This document shows, one piece after another, positions 1-11,519 of a stretch of 64,000 nt of DNA. Each line of letters starts with the position of its first letter. Position 1 is the first letter of the stretch. This stretch comes from Mytilus californianus (Eukaryota > Mollusca > Bivalvia > Mytilida > Mytilidae): assembly GCF_021869535.1 (NCBI RefSeq), contig NW_026262712.1, positions 46,854,884 to 46,918,883 on the forward strand, read 5' to 3'. The translations under genes were made by a program, and so were the position numbers. The notes below the pieces were generated by a model. That model was not told the DNA's origin. It ran no database searches and saw only the letters and a list, made by a program, of their open reading frames with translations.

Positions 1-185
1 ATCACTAAAAACTCTTAGGATGCGCTCAATTGCCTTGGAGTCCTTTAAAATAATTAATAAAAAATGTCCATTATCATGATTATTTCTAGTTGTTATAAAA
101 AAACAATTCATATAATTTCAGGTATGTGAACACTGCTGAGGGACCTAGAACCTCAAGTTATGGTAAAAGATCCTTTAGATTTGAG

Positions 186-1401
186 CATAGATGTATAAAC
201 CCATAGATGAAGTTCAACACTGACTTCAAAGGTTCTATGTGCGTTGTAATGGCTTTCACACTTATCTGATAATGACATGAACCAGTAGGTCATTGAGATG
301 CTGATTGACAATCTAGACAATAGAAAACTGACAATCAAAAGCTACTTAGCAGTTAAACATGCTAGAAATTAGAAATAAATAAAATCAAAATATATATTTT
401 AGAATGACTTGGTTATGAAAAAATAATGTTCTTGTAGGTAAAACAATATAACAAATTATCTCGAAAAGAAATTAATAAATACAGATATCTTTTTCTTTTT
501 AGCCAGAACTAATTTTTTCATCATACTTACATATTTACATTTTTAATTTTATATCTTTTATCACAATTTAACTTTATTTAAAACAATGTATGTTAACTAT
601 TATAAACAAGTCTATTGAAAATATGATTAATAGAAAACATGGGAAAAGTTGAATATATGCTCAATAATATTTATTTACCATGCTTTACATGGAATGTTTT
701 GGTACTACACTAAAACTCTTTACTTAAACTAATTTAATATTATATATAAAATATCAAATTATTATAATTTAGCCATAGATGTATAAAATACATCTATGAT
801 TTAGTAACTAACTTATTCATAAAAATATAAAAATGATTTAAAAAGACAATTTCTCTTCTAAAAATGTAGAAAATCTGATGAAATAAAGAAAAGAATGTAC
901 TTTCTTATTATTTTTTTCCCAAATTCGACGCAGTTCGACACCTTAATGAAGCATATCAAAGAGAAGGTGTATTTTAGAAGTTCAACAACGTGCTATTCCC
1001 ATTTTCAGGAACTAACAGGAACATAGTTTTTATAAAATATAAAGATACAAGCCTTAAAAAAACATTTTTTTAATTTAGTTCAATATTTTCCTTGTAAAAT
1101 GCTCAATTTCTGACCGATTTCATCCATTTTTTCACCATTTTATTTGTCTGTCTAGTGCGCTAAAAATAGACATACTCTCACAACAGAAGGGACATAACTC
1201 GAGAAGAAAATTAAGAAAATTTATTCTGCTGTACTGGTCAATACAGATCAACAGATAAGAGATGTAGCTAGAGTTACTTGATTGAGGACAACACACATGA
1301 AACATCAAAGACAGTCAATTTGGTCATGGTTCTTTTCATCTAACAATAGAGAACAGTAGGGAACTTTTGACGAGCTTTATCTATGGGTTTATACATCTAT
1401 G
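186..1401. repeat. Segment bounded by a 23-bp inverted repeat, with a related palindrome inside
   Basis: The 23 bases at 186-208 recur as their exact reverse complement at 1379-1401. The match continues imperfectly for a few bases on both sides. The core CATAGATGTAT appears a third time at 774-784, facing its own complement ATACATCTATG at 788-798 with a 3-base loop. The spacing (about 590 and 605 bp) is nearly symmetrical. No protein of note is encoded inside; the 61-codon minus-strand frame at 153-338 looks like chance. It could be a non-autonomous foldback element or a rearranged repeat; no target duplication was recognised. Confidence 0.5.
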
Positions 1402-1404
1402 ATT

Positions 1405-1949
1405 TGAGGCAGCACAAGTATGGAACTCCCTTCCCAATGAGGCTAGATTATTATGACCTATTTTGACCAATTTAGGAATTATATAAATTCCTGGTGTTGG
1501 GGTCAAAAATGCAACTGCAGTTCATGCTGTTTCCATCCAGTGCTGTTTCAAAGCTCAAATTTCTTTCTTTGTTTTTATTTTTTATTATGACCTTTTGCTC
1601 TGCTTTTTATGCATTTATTATATATATACCTGCTATTAAATGCCAGTGCTTAATTAATAATTTATTTATTCATTGATTTTATGCTTTTTAGTTTGTTAGT
1701 ATTTTATAATATTAAAGTGTTTGCTGGTTCCCCCATTCAATGCACATAGAGGTGCTTGCCGCATGAGCTTTGACTCTGGAGGCTCAGAAATCAATATCAT
1801 TATATTTGCATGCTTTTTCATTTTTATTCACTAGTATGTGCATGATGCTGCATGACTTTTATGTGATAGTCGGTTAAAGAGCTCATGTTTTGTCTGTTAT
1901 TATGTATATATATGCCGACTCTAAATAAAATTTACTTACTTACTTACTT
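1405..1949 (+). mobile_element. 3' end of a non-LTR retrotransposon (LINE) with a (TTAC)n tail
   Basis: At about 1420 the plus strand reads WNSLPNEAR, the tryptophan-x-x-leucine-proline motif found near the end of many LINE reverse-transcriptase proteins. A non-coding stretch follows, ending in AATAAAATT and four TTAC units at 1932-1948. Simple tandem tails of this kind are typical of LINE 3' ends. The reading frame is broken soon after the motif, and no upstream reverse transcriptase is recognisable, so this is a 5'-truncated dead copy. The clade (CR1, L2 or Jockey-like) cannot be decided from this piece. Confidence 0.5.
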
Positions 1950-2395
1950 TGTATTATTTTCACTTTCAACAATGGCGGATCCAGATCTCTTTTCCGGAAA
2001 AAATACACATTTGAACCTATATCGATGGAAAGGTTAATGTACTTTTCGGGTTTAACCAATCAATGCTAGTGTCACACAGCTTCCAAATGTCACAAAATAG
2101 GTCTATTGAATTCGTCAAAAAAGGAGAACAAATCATAAGGTGATTCAATCAATAAGCTTATGTTGTACTACAAAACAACCATTACCTATATAATAAGGGT
2201 TACACTAATGTCCTGAAAAAGTCCTGGCCGATATGAAATGCTAAATACTTTTTTGTTATTGAAAGGAATGACTTTAAATTTGGAACAAAGCAAGATGACA
2301 ACATTTAAAAATAAATACACGAAAAAAAATAAAAAATAGCTTTGCCAGACATCATAATTATTTGGACTAGCCAGGGATATTCTCTCATGCTAGAG

Positions 2396-2575
2396 CAGAG
2401 GTGGATTATTTATTTATTGGTTAAGAGGGTTTTTCACGGGGGTCGGGCCCACCTTTTGTGGGAAAAAAATTAGTTGATTATATAGGGAATCACTGAAGCA
2501 TGACTGGAGAAGGCCCCCTCTTAGGCAGTCAGTGCCCCATCCCCCCCCTTATGAAAATTTCTGGATCCGCCACTG
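2396..2575. mobile_element. Short hAT-like MITE (CAGxGGxGGAT termini)
   Basis: The left end CAGAGGTGGAT (2396) and the right end ATCCGCCACTG (to 2575) are imperfect inverted repeats. They match the CAGGGGCGGATCCAG type of terminus seen on hAT superfamily elements. The flanks GCTAGAG and GCAGAG resemble a degraded 7-8 bp target duplication. The 180-bp body contains no gene. Lone ends of the same type are visible near 1974 (GGCGGATCCAG) and at 11410. Confidence 0.5.
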
Positions 2576-2599
2576 CAGAGTCATCTCAATCTGTCCCAA

Positions 2600-3620
2600 T
2601 TGAGTAGATTCAACCCACATTTAAAGTCGATCTTGTCCCAATTCAAATACAATATTTACAAGGGCTAAAGATTACAACATAAGTGTACCCATGCAAATTG
2701 AACCTATTTTGACAGTTTTTTCACATATGGCTATGTTCATTAATGATCCAGACAAAGGTTTCCATTGTGTGTTTATTTTGTAGATGTATCCTTATTCACT
2801 ATATAGTTCCACCAATTTAATTTTGAATCAATATTGAATCAGAAATAGGGTTTGAACTGACCTCCAAACGAACCATATTTGGAATAATTTGACAACAGTC
2901 CATGCTTACTAGTAATTTTAAAGAAATGGATGCCTGTAACATACATGTTGTGCATGACATATTCAGTCAGGGAACTTACTGAAATAAGTGATTTAAAAAT
3001 CACTTATTTAAGTAGCAAATTTGAAGTACATGTATGATCTAATGAAAACTGTCAACATGGTCAAAGAATTTGAAAATAAACAAAATTAGTTATTCTAAAG
3101 ATTTCCTGCCTTTTGAAAGACAAAACTGATAACTGCTTTTCGTTACTTCATTATGACCTTTTCCAGTTATCTAGGCATATTATATATACCATTATTCATA
3201 CCGTATATCGGGTTTTTTTGCGAATTGATGACAAAATGGGCAGGTTAAATTTTCACTGTGTATAATTTTCGCTAAATGGGAAAATACACATGTACATGCC
3301 AAATAATCACGTATATATATATATATATATATATATATTTTCATGATACTCTTTGGTAGTCAGACAATATGAATTTGCTGGAAATTGTATGATTTACAAC
3401 ATAGACATGATGGAAGCCTCTGTCACTGTGTCATCAAGGTAATGTGCAAGTGCAATAAGAAGTAATAATTCAAAAGATTTCATTAAGTTACAAGACCCAA
3501 AGAACTTTATTTCTCAATGCTTCAGGCTTCAGGAAAAAAAAGAGTCATTAAAAACCTATTGCAAATCTACATTTATCATATTTATAGTGTTTACACTGTG
3601 CCATGTTTACAGAATTCTGC
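2600..3620. other. Gene-free stretch with an (AT)n microsatellite
   Basis: Nothing protein-like is seen on either strand. A perfect AT dinucleotide run occupies about 3312-3338. A short self-complementary pair, AAATAAGTGATTT and AAATCACTTATTT, lies at about 2980-3010. Confidence 0.6.
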
Positions 3621-3776
3621 ACTTTGAGGTTTCTGAGATTATCCTGCACATTAAGCACACACATGCATGTGTACTTTGAGGTTTCTGAGATTTTCCTGCA
3701 CATTAAGCACACACATGCATGTGTACTTTGAGGTTTCTGAGATTTTCCTGCACATTAAGCACACACATGCATGTGT
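3621..3776 (+). repeat. Three tandem copies of a 52-bp unit
   Basis: The phrase ACTTTGAGGTTTCTGAGATT starts at 3621, 3673 and 3725. The copies are almost identical and each ends in ACACACATGCATGTGTAC. The 52-bp period is not a multiple of three, so the open frame running through here (3667-3987) is not evidence for a gene. Confidence 0.85.
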
Positions 3777-3798
3777 ACCTACATGTTTGTCATCAGTT

Positions 3799-4092
3799 AA
3801 GGAGCAACCATTTAACTTAAAAGGGGGGGGGGGTTATGGTTTTTTTGTCAGAGTCAGAAATTTTTGTAGCGCACATTTTTTTTTTAGGTTTCGTCGCTAT
3901 CAATCAAATTATTTTTTTTCAAAATTTATCACTCCAAGGTATGGGGGAAATCTGGATTTAGAATATTTTTTTTTGTCACCTGCATGACCACAATATTTTT
4001 GTTAATCAAATTAGGGATCAGAATATTTTTTTTTAGGAAAAAAACACACCCCTCCCCCCTCCCCCCCCTTGAAGTTAAATGGTTGTTCCCTT
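3799..4092. mobile_element. 294-bp MITE with AAGGxxCAACCATTTAACTT termini and G/C runs
   Basis: The left arm AAGGAGCAACCATTTAACTT at 3799 is mirrored by AAGTTAAATGGTTGTTCCCTT ending at 4092. Each arm is followed internally by a homopurine or homopyrimidine run (an eleven-G run on the left, C runs on the right). Both outer junctions read TTA, which is compatible with a TTA or TA target. The interior is low-complexity with T runs and has no gene. It is probably a non-autonomous DNA element. Confidence 0.6.
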
Positions 4093-4283
4093 AGACAAAA
4101 CAATAATTATCACTTTTACACACAAATTGAACCTCAGAAAGAAGCATTTTGCATATATCAAGATTGAAATGTAATCATAGTCAATGTGTGACCTCTGCTT
4201 ATAATTTTAACAGAAATACATGTATATATTCTAGGACCAGTAACTGACCCTTTGTGAAGCTGTGCCTATTTGGATACAACAGA

Positions 4284-4356
4284 ATGTCACTAGATACTTG
4301 GAGTGAAGTTTGTCTTAATATTACCAATGATGTCCAAGATGAAGCAAGCTGTGAAG
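4284..4356 (+). CDS. First coding exon of the C2H2 zinc-finger gene (predicted)
   Basis: The ATG at 4284 is the first in-frame ATG after an in-frame TGA at 4245. It opens 24 codons (MSLDTWSEVCLNITNDVQDE, then ASCE) followed by one extra base and the donor GAAG|GTACAA at 4357. That leaves phase 1, exactly what the acceptor CATTTGTACAG before 5609 needs: G plus AT makes an aspartate codon and the frame runs on into the zinc-finger exon. A possible acceptor TTCTAG at 4229-4234 suggests an upstream non-coding exon. The exon encodes no known domain. The phase match is good, but this is a prediction without transcript support. The alternative is that translation starts only at the ATG at 5638 in exon 2. 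Confidence 0.5.
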
Positions 4357-5608
4357 GTACAAAATATTATGTTGTCATAAAAAATGTTGACAAGATGAGT
4401 GAACAGAATCATGGGACTAATGATATGTTATTGATATATATATATGTATATATACATTGCACCAGTAATATGGCAAAAGAAAATGACTATGGTCAAGGAA
4501 TAAGTCCAGTAAACATGCAGACAATGGTAACCGAAATAAAGAGCATGAGATTTGTCAAAAAAAAAGTTCAGGTGCTCTTTTCACATAAAAAATACTTGTA
4601 AATCATGAATATTTCAGTGTAACCATGGTAACTTACCATCAATTTACATCATATAAGATTTTTTTTGTGAAAAAAGTTATTGGTCATGAAAAATCTTAAT
4701 CATTGTAATCAATACAGATTTAATGATTTAGGTAAAAACATGAGGTGGGAATCAGGCAAAATTACATTAAAATGTATAACTTTGATAACTATGGTAACGA
4801 CACGCTTGATGTCACAAATCTTTACTTTGATTGGACAAAAAAACGAAATTAAACAAAAAATCAACAAAAAAAGATATATGCTCCAATAAAAGAAAAACAT
4901 TTATACGGACAAAAAAATCAAACTTAAAAATGAAATTATCCAGATAAATGAAAATAAATTCTGTTGAAGATGGGGTCATTATCACCACTGTCAAATTGTT
5001 TGGATTTTGTAGGCTTAGCCTTTTATACAGGAGTACCGGTAGGTAAATATCACTTACAGGTTTAATTATTAGATCTACTAGGTCAATTAGGCTATGAATA
5101 GCTCGAGTGCTATAAATATATCTTACTGCCTGAAATTTTCAAGGGGTATCAATAATCTCAAAGAGTAAAATATATTATACTGTCTGTCCATCATGTCCAT
5201 GTTTCCCTCCTTATGTCCAATGAAATTTTCATCATATTTTGCAAGAACTACGAATCAGAGCTTTCAGAAATTTGGTAGAAAGCTTCGTGTGATTATTCTA
5301 TACCATGTGATGCATTTTCATTTTCTTCCATGTATAAAATGTTCTCAGGATCTACATGTATGAATCACAGCTTTCTGAAATTGAGTTTCAAGCTGTGATG
5401 CATTTTCACATCTATTACTAATAAACTTCCTAATGACAGAATACACTTATTGCGGGGCTACAATTAGAAGTAGCTCACAGTTCAACTTGTAAGTTACCCC
5501 TAAAACCAGATACACCATATTTTTTGACACAATAAATAATTGGAAAAAACAATTATTAAAATTTAGTACAGTACTGTAGTTAGATATTCACACTTTTCAT
5601 TTGTACAG

Positions 5609-7293
5609 ATAATGAGAAAGCAAATAGGGTCCAATCAATGGAAGTTACATGTAATGGACAGAATATAGAAAATGAATCCATTGAAGATACTGGACTTAAT
5701 GGAAAAGATATAAATGTTAAATCAAGTGGTAACATAACAGATATAAAAAATGAATCTGTCAAAGATATTGGAGAAGATATAGAAGATTTATCTGAAAGAA
5801 GAGATGTAAAAGAGAAATCGATTGGCGATAAAGGAATAGAGGAAAAAGATAAATTGATTGAGGATAAACATGATAAAGGAATAGATGAAAAAGATAAATT
5901 GACTGAGGATAAAGGAAAAGATGAAAAAGATAAATTGACTGAGGATAAAGGAAAAGATGAAAAAGATGAATCCATTGAAGATAAAGTAGAAGATATAACA
6001 GATGAATCCATTGAAGATAAAGTAGAAGATATAACAGATGAATCCATTGAAGATAAAGTAGAAGATATTACAGATGAATCCATTGAAGATAAAGAGAGAA
6101 ATATAAAAGATAAGTTCATTGAAGATAAAGAAAGAGATGTAAAAGATGAATCATTTCGAGACATAGCTGATAGTTCCTCGGATTCCAGTGAATTTGAAAG
6201 TACTATTGATCCCCCTTGTGAAAAGTGTGGGAAAAAATTAGGAAATAGAGTCCTCACTAAAAGTGATCCTAAGGTTGATACAAATAAAGTCCTTTCTAAA
6301 ACATGTAAAAGGGATTCTAAGGTTGGTACTGGAGATACAAGTAGTATGTGCATAGCTTGCAGGCAGGACATTTTGTACAGAAATTCTGTAACTGACTTCG
6401 TTGACTCAGAAACTGAAGATAAAACCTTTATGTGTAAAATATGTCAGAAAATATTTACAACTCAATCTTATATTAGGAGGCATGTTAATAGGCATGCAGG
6501 AAAAAGGAAATATACATGTCAAATTTGTGACAAAATATTTACTCAAAACTCAGACCTAAAAAGGCATGCAAGGACACACACAAAGGAAAGACCTTACTTT
6601 TGTAGTACATGTGGGAAAAAGTTTAATCAAGTATCAAACTTAAAAACACATTGCCTAATACACGAAGAGCAAAAGCCATTTATCTGTGATCATTGTGGTA
6701 AGGGGTATACCCAGTTAGCAAACTTGCAAGCTCATCTTAATGTGCACAAAGGTCATAAAATTCATATTTGTGAATCCTGTGGCAAAGGATTTTCTACAAC
6801 ATCCCAGTTGAAATCTCACGTACGAGTCCATACTGGTGAAAAAGCATTTTGTTGTCATACATGTGACCAACATTTTCCTACCAAGTATCAACTTAAGAGC
6901 CATTACCAAATGCATTCTGGGGAGAAACCCTTTAAGTGTCAAATTTGTGACAAAGGATTTTATCAGAGTTGTGACTTAACGAGACATAAAAAAGTACATA
7001 CAGGTGAAAAACCATATAAATGTAAGAAATGTGGTTATAGCTGCTCACAGAAATCATCACTCAAGATACATGATCGATCACATACTGGTGAAAAGCCACA
7101 TTGCTGTGATGTTTGTGGTAAAGGTTTCGCTCAGTCTTATTCTCTTGTATGCCATATTCGAACTCATACAAAAGAAAAACCCTATGTTTGTATTTTATGT
7201 GGTAGAGGGTTTGCCCAATCTGCAAATCTTAATTCACATTTTGCAACACACAAAAGTCATAAAGACAGTGATGTGGTCCCACCTAAAGTCTAG
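5609..7293 (+). CDS. Ten-finger C2H2 zinc-finger protein, main exon
   Basis: This is a probable nuclear DNA-binding protein. From the ATG at 4284 the spliced protein is 585 residues; from the ATG at 5638 it is 551. The N-terminal half is highly charged and has 12-residue repeats: two copies of DKLTEDKGKDEK followed by three of DESIEDKVEDIT (about residues 110-190). Two CxxC pairs (CEKC and CIAC) come before the fingers. Ten consecutive C2H2 fingers fill about residues 298-572, from FMCKIC to the last HFATH. Linkers such as HTGEKP and HTKERP join most fingers and are of the canonical type. All ten keep both cysteines and both histidines; finger 8 has the odd core YKCKKCGYSCSQ. No KRAB, BTB, SCAN or ZAD domain is visible, so the effector role is unknown. 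Stop codon TAG at 7291. This is the strongest gene in the window; the long minus-strand frame opposite its repeats is a shadow. Confidence 0.93.
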
Positions 7294-7800
7294 TACAAGT
7301 TTAGATCAGCCAAAGAGTTACATGTACCCGAAACAAGTTTTTTTTAATTACATGTGTATATGGTACATATAAGATGGAGCCATTGTAGTCAAAATATTTG
7401 CATTCTTAAGAGTTCTCTCTTTATTTCAGCTGGTCACTTTGAAAATAATTTTATCTCTAAAAGAAAGAAATTTTTAACTGTGAAAATCAGTGAAATCTAT
7501 GTTAGATTACCATTTACTTATTTGTCTGCATATTTGAATTATTAATTCTAGGACACCTTGTTTTAAGTAATCAGGAAGAATGAACTTGATAAAGACCAAT
7601 ATGAAAAATCCTGAAAATGTTATGTTAAATTTTTATCACTTTGAAAAATCACATGTATTTAAATGTTTTTTTTTTTAATACAAGAAAAAAAAATAAAATG
7701 CAGAAAACAGAAACTTGATTTTAGGTCAGGTCAAGGATATAAATGACAAGAACATAGTGATGATAGTTGAATTATATTTGGATATATTTCAATAAACTGT
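7294..7800 (+). other. Probable 3' untranslated region of the zinc-finger gene
   Basis: AT-rich sequence after the stop codon contains candidate polyadenylation signals AATAAA at 7692-7697 and 7791-7796, and further ones downstream (about 8064). Which one is used cannot be told from sequence. No coding signal is seen. Confidence 0.45.
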
Positions 7801-8384
7801 ACTAATAAAAATATACATGTACATGCAAATTTAGACATGCCAGGGATAGAAATGAAATCCTGTGAAATTCTGTAATAGGAAAGTATATATGCATGTACAT
7901 GTATGAAGTATAGAAAATGCATAAATTTTATGTATAGTCGTGATAGTGTTTAACAGTAAATTGATATAAGGAGTTTGACTATTGTTGACTGAAAGCTGCA
8001 AACACATGAAACAGTATCTTCTTTTTTTTACAAAAAGAAGTACCTCAACATTTTCTATGTGTCAATAAAGTAAAATTTCTTTGGAAGAATTTGAGTCAAA
8101 ATGGAGTAAAAAAAAGATATGAAGACATAGATATTTTAAGTAAAATGAGTATAAAAACAATTCATGTATATATTGTCAAAATCTGTAATTTCATTGCACT
8201 CTCTGAGAAATAGGAGAGAAATACTCTGTGGGCCTTTTTACTGGTTCAAATAAATTCTATAAATTTTATCTTTTTAATTCCATTATTGTAGTGTATGAGT
8301 ATTTGTAAATGTATATATATTAAAATATACAAAGTCATTATACATGTTTTAAGAGCGATCATGTCTGCAAAAAGCCTTTTGTTA

Positions 8385-8540
8385 TTTTACCATGGAATAG
8401 AGAATGGAAAGGGGGAAATGTCAAGAGACAACAACCTGATCAAAGAGCAGAAAACAGACCTAGGCCACCAATGGGTCTTCAACACATGGAGACAACCCCC
8501 TACCCAGAGACGTGCTTCAGCTGGCCCCCTAACATGACAT
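8385..8540 (+). repeat. Dispersed bivalve repeat (GAGAATGGAAAGGGG family), copy 1
   Basis: The text from AATAGAGAATGGAAAGGGGG through AGACAACAACC, AGAGCAGAAAACAG, CCACCAATGGGTCTTCAAC and CCCAGAGACGTGCTTCAGC matches the stretch at 21103-21290 over about 150 bp. This phrase is one I recognise as common in mussel genomes. The small open frame through it (8295-8537) is therefore repeat sequence, not a host gene. Confidence 0.7.
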
Positions 8541-9093
8541 ATTCACTTTTAATCGTATATTTTTAGACCCTGGAGATAAGACATACATGTAGATACCTCT
8601 TTGTAGGAGCACATTCATCATCGTTTGTATCAACCATAGTTTAACCATGTCAGAAAATTTACTTATGCTGAAACCAAGGTGACTGATTATTTCTTTTACT
8701 TCATTTCATACAAATAGACGAACTATTCAAAATTAATTCTGCTCCTTAGTTACCTCCTGTATATTGGACAGGTCAATATTATTAGAATTATAAAGGAGGA
8801 CAAAAAACGGAAGAGGTATGAAAAGAGCCAGTTATTGGATTTTGAAATTGCAAATTTAGGCAATTTTTTTTTTATGCTAATGTGACTGATGAATGAATAG
8901 GATTACATTATCTGGACCCTTTAATGCATAATAGTCACATGTAATTACTATGGTATCATAATTATTTACCTGGAAATTGACCTAAAATTCATAGTTTTTG
9001 GCAACATCAATTATGAACCAAGGACTTGAACAAGAAGGATAACATATCCTTATTAAGATCTTTTTCAGGGGAACAGCTTAAACAAGTTATTTT

Positions 9094-9192
9094 AAGCTCA
9101 TCTGGTCCTAAAGGCCACACTAGTGAGCCTTTGTCATCGCTTGGTTTCTGTGACAGTCATCTTCTTGTCATTCGTTGCCTGTTGTTAATTTT
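9094..9192 (+). repeat. Truncated 5' end of a GCTCACCTG-family element
   Basis: AAGCTCATCTGGTCC...AAAGGCCACACTAGTGAGCC and TCATCGCTTGG at 9094-9150 correspond to the start of the large element at 26876 (GCTCACCTGGCCCGAAGGGCC then TGAGCTTTTCTCATCACTTGG). The match stops where the next element begins at 9193. Confidence 0.6.
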
Positions 9193-9600
9193 GATGCCCC
9201 CTCTAGCGATTAAGGTTTACCCTTGTCCGTCAGTACGTCTGTACGTCCTGAAATTGGCTTCCATTTCCTTACTTTAGTTTCCCTTGACCAAATATTATGA
9301 AATTATACACAAAGCTTATTACCACAAAACACACATCAAGTTGTAATTGGGTTGGCGTCACTTGTACTGTTCCTGAGTTATGCCCCTTTATAAATGGAAA
9401 AATTGCAGAATTTTTCGTTTTTGTTCTCTAACTTTAGTTTGCCTTAATCAAATGCTATGAAACTTATACGCAATGCTTATTACCATAAAACACAGATCAA
9501 GTTTGAATTTGGGAGGCGTCACTTTTACAGTTCTTTAGTTATGTCCCTTTATAATGTTTTATGCAAGCGGGGGCATCATCTGTGTCCCATGGACACATTC
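9193..9600 (+). mobile_element. Small element with asymmetric inverted repeat, 3' hairpin and a tandem core
   Basis: The left end GATGCCCCC at 9193 pairs with GGGGGCATC at 9569-9577. After the right arm comes a perfect hairpin GTGTCC-CAT-GGACAC (about 9580-9594). Between the ends are two diverged tandem units of about 165 bp, each carrying ACTTTAGTTTGCCTT-, GCTTATTACCA-, GGCGTCACTTxTAC- and TATGTCCCTTTAT-like phrases. A subterminal rather than terminal right arm plus a hairpin is the Helentron/HINE plan, also seen in the larger element at 26876-29907. No protein is encoded, so it would be non-autonomous. Confidence 0.55.
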
Positions 9601-9860
9601 TCAATTTATTTTTGAAATCTTCTCAAAAACTGATGAACTCTTTCAATTGAAATTTTACGTGATTGCTTATAAGGATTTCTAGATTTTCATTTGGTTTTTG
9701 AATTATGTCATGGTCCATCAACCAACCTGGACGATGTTACTAAAAATGGAACATACATATAGGGTTGATATGTAAGTAGTTGTCTAATTTCTTGAAAACC
9801 ATAATAGAGAAAATCTGATAGGATGAAAATGTTCAGAAATGTCAAGGTCGGCCTATATTT

Positions 9861-10395
9861 CAAGCTCACTTGGCCAAAAGTGCCAGTGTAAGCTTTTGTC
9901 ATCACTTGCCGTCTGTCATTGTCCTCGTCCGTTAAAATCATAACTTTTACAAAAATCTCCTTTGAAACTCTTTGGCCAAATTGAATCAAACTTTGCCTCA
10001 ATCATCCTTAGGGTATCTAGTTTTACACATGTGTCTGATAATCCTGCCAGCCAACTAGCATGGCCACCAAGGCTAAAACTAGAACGTAGGGATAAAATGC
10101 AAGTACATTGCTGTATTGCCTTTAAAACCATTAAAGAAAGAGAAAATCAGACAGAACAAAAATTTTCAGAATGTCAAACTCTACATACTGTCTCTTTTGA
10201 CTAAAATGGGCAGAAGACTCTTTATAGGAGTTATCGTCCTTTAATGACGATTTAGTTGACAATGTCAAGCGACTCCTTGTAGAAGTCATTACCCTTACAT
10301 GACACTTTTTACCAGTTTTATAAGCTCACCTGACATCAGGTAATCGTTTTATATCACTTGTCATCCTTCGTTTTCTGTGACCCGTCGTCATTTAA
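9861..10395 (+). repeat. Two degraded copies of the GCTCACCTG-family element
   Basis: At 9861 AAGCTCACTTGGCC leads into TTTTGTCATCACTTGCCGTCTGTC, ACTTTTACAAAAATCTCCT, an ACTCTTTGGCCAAATTGAATC phrase and a GCATGGCCACCAAGGCTAAAA phrase. The same order is seen at 43450 and 57190. A second start, AAGCTCACCTGACATCAGG, is at 10323 and ends near 10395. The open frames at 9708-10204 on both strands are repeat-derived. Confidence 0.65.
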
Positions 10396-11409
10396 GGTAG
10401 AATTTTAGACTTATACCGCCATCTTGGATTGTAAAATAGCAGTTCACAATCGGTCTTGTTCTTCGCTTATATCTGCAAATTTTCAGACAGATTGGCAATT
10501 AATGTGTTAGACTTTTTATTGGAATAGAGAAAAATAAGTGATTTATTGTATTATTTAGACTATTTAACTTATACCAAATATTTGTTTTTGTTCGATTCAA
10601 ATTTTCAACTTTGCCATTTAAAGGGAGATAACTCAAATAGTAAATTGTTTATAAAGGAATGGTAGAGAAATTTTCATTTTTTTGTTCGGTGACACGATTT
10701 TTTATTTTTATTTTCTAAAAGCATATTATCAAACATATCTTCTCATATTTTATTTCAAAATGATTGTACAAAATCTAGTGGCAGTACATTATTTCCACTT
10801 TCTCGGTCAAACTGAGCAAAGGTCTTGAATAGGAGACTTTGTTAGTGCTGATAATCTCAATAATTTGGCTTAAAGCTGCCAAATCAACAGAATAACATCT
10901 AAAGCCAATGGAGCGTTGTCTTGTTCCCTTTGAGAAAAATCAACAATGTCGACACACGAACTGATTAATATAGGCCGCCGAAATATAACAATTTCAATAT
11001 TTAAAGGTAGTTCGAATATTTGTAATTTAAATTATACAATTATTAAGTGCTTGATAAAAACTGGAGACATTGACAACTCCCTAGTAGATAGATTAAGTTT
11101 TGGTATTTAACGCCACTTTTAGCATTCTTGATTATATCGTTGCGGCCATTTTTTATTGGTGGAGGAAGCCGTGGTGTCCGGAGAGAAACACAAACCTTCT
11201 TAGTCAATTAAGAATGGAGTCAAACACACATGCCACGTGTGATATTCAATCACACAACCTCAGTGTTGACAGACTAGTGATACTGTAGATAAAATACTTA
11301 GACCACTCGATCCCCTCCATAAATGATGTTTTGTGCATGGTATATACTACTGTTGTTTATTTTCATCTAAAATAGTTTTGCATTAGTTCCCAATACAATA
11401 TGGATGATG
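10396..11409. other. Gene-free stretch
   Basis: I see no coding, RNA or clear repeat signal here. One short open frame (11100-11288) has no recognisable motif and no splice context. Confidence 0.5.
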
Positions 11410-11495
11410 CAGGGGCGGATCCAGCCATTTTTAAAGGGGGGTCCAACCATATGTACCCATTCAAAAGCATTGATCGTCAAAAAAAAGGTCCCCTT
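11410..11495 (+). repeat. Single hAT-like terminus (CAGGGGCGGATCCAG)
   Basis: CAGGGGCGGATCCAGCC at 11410 is followed by TTTTAAAGGGGGGTCC, the standard start of hAT-type MITEs also seen at 2396-2575. No matching right end was found before the tandem array begins, so this is a truncated copy. Confidence 0.55.
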
Positions 11496-11519
11496 ATATG
11501 ATTCATCTGTAATGTCGTG

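Noticed and set aside
5580-6371. 263-codon minus-strand open frame rich in Ser/Leu
   Set aside because: It is the antisense of the repetitive acidic region of the zinc-finger gene; its SSMDSSVISSTL-type repeats simply mirror that repeat and there is no independent support.
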